DNA from: Sporosarcina pasteurii
Lineage (GTDB): Bacteria; Bacillota; Bacilli; Bacillales_A; Planococcaceae
NCBI RefSeq assembly: GCF_041295575.1
Contig: NZ_CP160452.1
Span: forward strand, 2,914,001-2,978,000
DNA: 64,000 bases
Direction: 5' to 3'
Shown one piece after another: positions 60,317 to 64,000 of the stretch. Within the stretch, counting starts at the first letter, position 1. Every line of letters starts with the position of its first letter. The notes below the pieces were generated by a model. That model was not told the DNA's origin, ran no database searches, and worked only from the letters and a program-made list of their open reading frames with translations. Both the position numbers and the translations under genes were made by a program.

Positions 60317-61768
60317 ATGACAACGATTTTTAGTTTTATTGTAACCGGTATGCTAATACTTAATATATTTCTCGCAATTGCACTTATTTTCTTAGAACGC
60401 CGCGATGCTACTTCTACGTGGGCATGGTTGATGGTTTTATTCTTCATTCCGTTCTTTGGATTCTTTATTTATTTAATGCTTGGTAGAAGACTGAGGGAAA
60501 AGCATCTTTTCCGATGGGAAGACCGTCATAAAATTGGAATCGACAAACTTATCGACTACCAAATCGCGTCAATTGAAGATAACACACTAGAATTTCGTCA
60601 AAGCGAAACTGAAAAGCACAAAGATATGATTTATTTACATCTGCGAAATAATGATGCAGTTTTAACACAAGACAATGATATGCAAGTTTTTAATGATGGA
60701 CGTGCAAAATTCGAAGCGTTAATTAAAGACTTAGAAGAAGCGAAGGACCATATTCATTTACAATATTATATTTTTCGAATTGATAGCCTTGGTAAAAGAA
60801 TTATTGATGTCCTCACGGAAAAAGCTAAACAAGGCTTAGAAGTGCGCGTACTATTTGATGATATGGGCTCAAGGGGAGTCTACAAAAGGCATTTCCAAAA
60901 GCTTATTCGTTACGGCGGAAAAGTAGAAGCATTTTTCCCGTCTATTTTGCCACTCATCAATACACGACTAAACTATCGTAATCACCGTAAAATTGTTGTG
61001 ATTGATGGAAGGATTGGCTATCTCGGAGGCTTTAACGTTGGCGATGAGTACCTTGGGATAAATAAAAAGTTCGGTTATTGGCGAGACACACATTTACGTA
61101 TTGAAGGAAGCGCCTTACACCCGATTCAGACAAGATTTATTCTCGATTGGAACCAAGCCTCTGCCGAAAAAGACATCGAGTATTCGGACAGGTATTTTCC
61201 AGTTATCCCCCTCAAAGGAGACGTCAGCATGCAAATCGTTTCAAGCGGCCCCGACTCCGAATGGGAACAAATTAAAGACGGCTATTTAAAGATGATCTCC
61301 CGCGCTAAAAAGTATATTTATATTCAAACGCCTTACTTTATCCCAGACGTTAGTTTTTTAGATGCCCTTCGCATCGCCTGCTTATCGGGGGTCGACGTCC
61401 GCATTATGATCCCCAATAAACCGGACCACATATTCGTCTATTGGGCTACCTATTCAAACGTCGGCTACTTACTAAAAGCTGGAGCTAAAATCTATATTTA
61501 CGATAACGGTTTCCTTCATGCAAAACAAATTGTAATCGACGACGAAGTTTCTACTGTAGGAACAGCCAATATCGACGTGCGTAGCTTCAAATTAAATTTC
61601 GAAGTCAATGCATTTATTTATGACAAAGAAAAATCTCACGAACTCGCTGAACTGTTTGAACGGGACTTATTGCTATCTAGAGAATTAACACTCGATATGT
61701 ACAATGAACGCTCTATAACCATCAGACTTAAAGAATCCATGGCGAATTTAATTTCACCGATATTATAA
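60317..61768 (+). CDS. cls: Cardiolipin synthase
   Basis: A 483-residue phospholipase D-family enzyme that joins two phosphatidylglycerols. Two N-terminal helices are followed by two HKD motifs: H223/K225/D230 (NHRKIVVID) and H401/K403/D408 (HAKQIVID). An AAGGAGGT site precedes the ATG. A small hairpin (AAAAGCC/GGCTTTT, near 60234) lies in the upstream gap. It is a single gene. Confidence 0.95.
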   Translation: MTTIFSFIVTGMLILNIFLAIALIFLERRDATSTWAWLMVLFFIPFFGFFIYLMLGRRLREKHLFRWEDRHKIGIDKLIDYQIASIEDNTLEFRQSETEKHKDMIYLHLRNNDAVLTQDNDMQVFNDGRAKFEALIKDLEEAKDHIHLQYYIFRIDSLGKRIIDVLTEKAKQGLEVRVLFDDMGSRGVYKRHFQKLIRYGGKVEAFFPSILPLINTRLNYRNHRKIVVIDGRIGYLGGFNVGDEYLGINKKFGYWRDTHLRIEGSALHPIQTRFILDWNQASAEKDIEYSDRYFPVIPLKGDVSMQIVSSGPDSEWEQIKDGYLKMISRAKKYIYIQTPYFIPDVSFLDALRIACLSGVDVRIMIPNKPDHIFVYWATYSNVGYLLKAGAKIYIYDNGFLHAKQIVIDDEVSTVGTANIDVRSFKLNFEVNAFIYDKEKSHELAELFERDLLLSRELTLDMYNERSITIRLKESMANLISPIL

Positions 61769-61803
61769 AAAGGACGCCTCCCCGTAAAGGAGACGTCCTT
61801 TTA
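61767..61803. terminator. Bidirectional rho-independent terminator
   Basis: AAAAGGACGCCTCC pairs with GGAGACGTCCTTTT (one mismatch) between cls and the carboxypeptidase gene, and contains that gene's stop. Confidence 0.92.
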
Positions 61804-62679
61804 TATCCCTAAATATTCTTCCAATGTAATTTCATTCTCATAAATATCTTTCGCAATTTCTACACCTACATATCGGAAATGCCAAGACTCATACATATAC
61901 CCCGTAATAAACTCTTTACCTTCAGGATAGCGCATGATGAATCCGTACAGATGCGCATTTTCAGCTAACCATTTCCCTGCATCTGTTTCACCAAAACGTG
62001 ATGAGGCCCAGTCTTGTTCTTTATTCACTTCCCCAATATCAAAGGCGAGACCTGTCTGGTGTTCAGAGTAACCTGGACGTGCACTATACCGGTCAGCCTC
62101 CTCAACTCCATCTCGATCTACATATCTCTTGTAAAGTTCTGTTTGGTATTCAAATGAACGATAAGTACTAAAGGCCACGAGACGGTAGTCTACTAATAAA
62201 GCAGCTGCTGCCATTTCTTCAAATGCTTCGCGCGCCTCTTTACTTTCCCCGGGAGCGTATGTACTTGGTAGGGGATATTTTTTATTGGCAATGAGCACAC
62301 CATCTATATACGTAGGTTCTTCCGGTAACTCCTGCCCTTCAATGTATTGGATGGCTTCATCCGCTGGAACCTCTTCCACTGGTTCACCTTCTGGTTCCTG
62401 TGGTTCTTCTAGTTCTGGTTCTTTTTCGGTTACCCCTGAATTTTCACCTGCATCTGGTTGTTCTTCAGTATCTTTCTTATTGGGCGCTGTCTGTTTGGTT
62501 AGCCCTAGCGCTGCCCCTGCACGCTGCGTGCTTTTTTCAATGTCCCAGTCATTAAACCCTATCCACCCAACTACCACTGCAATTAAGACGCTTGCAGTGA
62601 TAAGTGTAATTGTAAGCACTGTCTTCTTTTTACTTTTCTGCTTTTCAGTCCGAAACATATACTGTTTTCTTTTTCTCAT
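61801..62679 (-). CDS. M15-family D-Ala-D-Ala carboxypeptidase (VanY/LdcB-like)
   Basis: A protein of about 292 residues. A membrane anchor (about 14-36) is followed by an acidic Glu/Pro-rich linker and a C-terminal zinc peptidase domain. The motif SEHQTGLAFDIG (SxHxxGxAxD) and the third ligand in SWHFRYVG are intact. It trims the peptide of peptidoglycan outside the cell. ATG 62679 follows GGAAG by eight bases; the frame runs to 62709. Confidence 0.9.
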   Translation of the reverse strand: MRKRKQYMFRTEKQKSKKKTVLTITLITASVLIAVVVGWIGFNDWDIEKSTQRAGAALGLTKQTAPNKKDTEEQPDAGENSGVTEKEPELEEPQEPEGEPVEEVPADEAIQYIEGQELPEEPTYIDGVLIANKKYPLPSTYAPGESKEAREAFEEMAAAALLVDYRLVAFSTYRSFEYQTELYKRYVDRDGVEEADRYSARPGYSEHQTGLAFDIGEVNKEQDWASSRFGETDAGKWLAENAHLYGFIMRYPEGKEFITGYMYESWHFRYVGVEIAKDIYENEITLEEYLGI

Positions 62680-62788
62680 TTCTTTAACTTCCTTTTCACG
62701 ACTTCTCACTAGTTTATCATGATTTTTCTTTTCGGTCGCTATATGCTATTATTTATACTTACAAAATGCCAATTTGAGGTGGATATTT

Positions 62789-63943
62789 ATGAATAATCAG
62801 CGATGGCTTTCCATTAGCTTTCTCGCTTTTTTCTTTACATGGGGGATATTTTTACCCTACTGGACAGGCTGGCTTACAATAGAAAAAGGACTTTCCGTAA
62901 CAGCTGCTAGTATTGTGATGGGAGCTGGTATGATTGCACGTTCCTTCTCAACTTTTTTACTATTTCCAGTGTTAACGAAAAGATTACCACTCAATCGGAT
63001 TATGACTGGTTTAGCTTTTCTATCTCTCGGCTTAGCTTTGCTGTATATTCCGAGTTCAACTTTTTCAACACTTCTTGTGATTACCGTTTTACTGAGTATT
63101 GCCTATCCTATTATTATGCCTGCGATTGAAAGTAGTGCATCCATTTTAATGCAAACAGAAAAAATCCATTATGGAAAGAGTCGATCTTTTGGTTCGATTG
63201 GATTTACAGTTGCCCTTCTCATTGTTGGAGCAATTACCGCTGTTTGGAGTGAACAAGCGATCCTTTATGTAATGATTATTGGATTAGCCGCGATTTGTCT
63301 TTTCACTTTGCAACCTACACCTGCCGTATTACAAATAATTCCTGATCAAGGAAACAATAAAGTACGCGGGACGGAATTCAAAGAACTCTTCGCATCGAAA
63401 CCATTTGTAACAGTTCTACTTTTAGCAGTCCTTCTGCAAGGTGCCCATGCTTCCTATTATAATTACGGCTATATTTTCTTAGATGACTTAGGCGTTAATA
63501 GCTTTTACATTGGTATTATTTTAAACGTTGCCGTTCTGTTTGAAATTATTTTCTTTACGCAAGCAGATAAGTTTTTCGCCAACATGAAAATCTCAACAAT
63601 GTTCCAAATTGCTGCGATTGGTTCTTCAGTGAGATGGATTCTTATTTTTCTATTTCCATCGCCACTTGTCTTTATCTTCACACAAGCGTTTCATGCGATT
63701 TCATTTGGAATTGCCCACTTTGCTTTTATTAGGTATATCTCTGAAAAGTTACCAAACCATTTAATCCCAACTGCACAAGGCTTATATGCCTCATTCGCCA
63801 TGAGCTTGAGTGTTGCCATTTTGACATTTGTAGGGGGAAGTTTGTACGATATCGCGCCAAACTTAGCATTTCTCGGCATGCTATCCGTTACAATCCCTTC
63901 TATCTTCATTATCCTAATGACTAAAAAACGCTTTGCCTATTAA
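62789..63943 (+). CDS. MFS transporter, MFS_1_like (HcaT-like)
   Basis: A 384-residue twelve-helix transporter of the branch containing the 3-phenylpropionate carrier HcaT. The N-terminal FFFTWGIFLPYWTGWL and YGKSRSFGSIGF are typical. The substrate is unknown. ATG 62789 has GAGGTGG six bases upstream; the longer frame to 62774 is not needed. Confidence 0.85.
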   Translation: MNNQRWLSISFLAFFFTWGIFLPYWTGWLTIEKGLSVTAASIVMGAGMIARSFSTFLLFPVLTKRLPLNRIMTGLAFLSLGLALLYIPSSTFSTLLVITVLLSIAYPIIMPAIESSASILMQTEKIHYGKSRSFGSIGFTVALLIVGAITAVWSEQAILYVMIIGLAAICLFTLQPTPAVLQIIPDQGNNKVRGTEFKELFASKPFVTVLLLAVLLQGAHASYYNYGYIFLDDLGVNSFYIGIILNVAVLFEIIFFTQADKFFANMKISTMFQIAAIGSSVRWILIFLFPSPLVFIFTQAFHAISFGIAHFAFIRYISEKLPNHLIPTAQGLYASFAMSLSVAILTFVGGSLYDIAPNLAFLGMLSVTIPSIFIILMTKKRFAY

Positions 63944-63960
63944 AATAAAGCCACCCATTT

Positions 63961-63995
63961 CACGTCCTAGCATATGTTTCTAGGACGTGTTTTTA
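63961..63995 (+). terminator. Rho-independent terminator
   Basis: A perfect 10-bp stem CACGTCCTAG / CTAGGACGTG is followed by TTTTT, after the last MFS gene. Confidence 0.92.
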
Positions 63996-64000
63996 CACTG

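Overview
The window looks like core chromosome from an endospore-forming member of the Bacillales, most likely Planococcaceae (Sporosarcina-like). The evidence is a complete rsbRSTUVW-sigB-rsbX module next to tex and sprT; gene order close to the Bacillus subtilis segments ydiB-ydiF/rex/tatAy-tatCy/ydiL/groES-groEL and ddl-murF-cshA-ydbS-ydbT-ydcA-acpS-ydcC-alr-ndoAI-ndoA; Gram-positive ribosome-binding sites with many TTG/GTG starts; and a probable gamma-type small acid-soluble spore protein. The species is inferred from gene content, not proved.

Layout. 0-3.8 kb: two U32-family tRNA-hydroxylation genes (trhP1/trhP2-like), an alpha/beta hydrolase and a rhodanese. 3.9-11 kb: a nucleoid-associated-protein-like gene, a SLAP-domain protein, a large catalase-family protein that appears to lack the distal asparagine, a small spore protein, a 46-aa lipoprotein, a PadR regulator with its membrane partner, and a DUF438/hemerythrin/PAS protein. 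11-16 kb: a short biotin operon (S-component-like membrane protein, bioW, bioF) behind a BirA-like operator, then a DUF485/SSS symporter pair. 16.5-27.5 kb: plsC, groEL-groES behind a CIRCE element, ydiL, tatC-tatA, rex, ydiF, a cluster of DnaA boxes, then tsaD-rimI-tsaB-tsaE. 27.5-33.7 kb: one ribosomal RNA operon read right to left, as promoter, tRNA-Glu/Gln/Lys/Leu/Arg/Gly, 16S, 23S, 5S, tRNA-Asp, terminator. 33.9-42.4 kb: sprT, tex, the sigB module and mazEF. 42.4-53.3 kb: alr, a lipoprotein, acpS, a rhomboid protease, two PH-domain membrane proteins, cshA, a carboxylesterase, murF and ddl. 53.5-64 kb: a SEDS glycosyltransferase, a repeat-rich gap, two small unknown genes, three MFS transporters, tcyP, cls and a D-Ala-D-Ala carboxypeptidase.

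How the genes work together. The sigB module carries its own internal sigma-B promoter. A second sigma-B-like promoter lies before the DUF438 protein, so part of the window may respond to general stress. Four tsa/rimI genes form a translationally coupled tRNA/ribosome-modification operon. Cell-wall genes (alr, ddl, murF, rodA, M15 carboxypeptidase) cluster in the right half.

No obviously new multi-gene system is visible. The best leads are the atypical catalase, a repeat family whose two copies show a compensatory base-pair change, a DnaA-box cluster between tsaD and ydiF, an unexplained 0.6-kb stretch next to the SSS symporter with operator-like palindromes, and a terminator-bearing leader region upstream of cshA.
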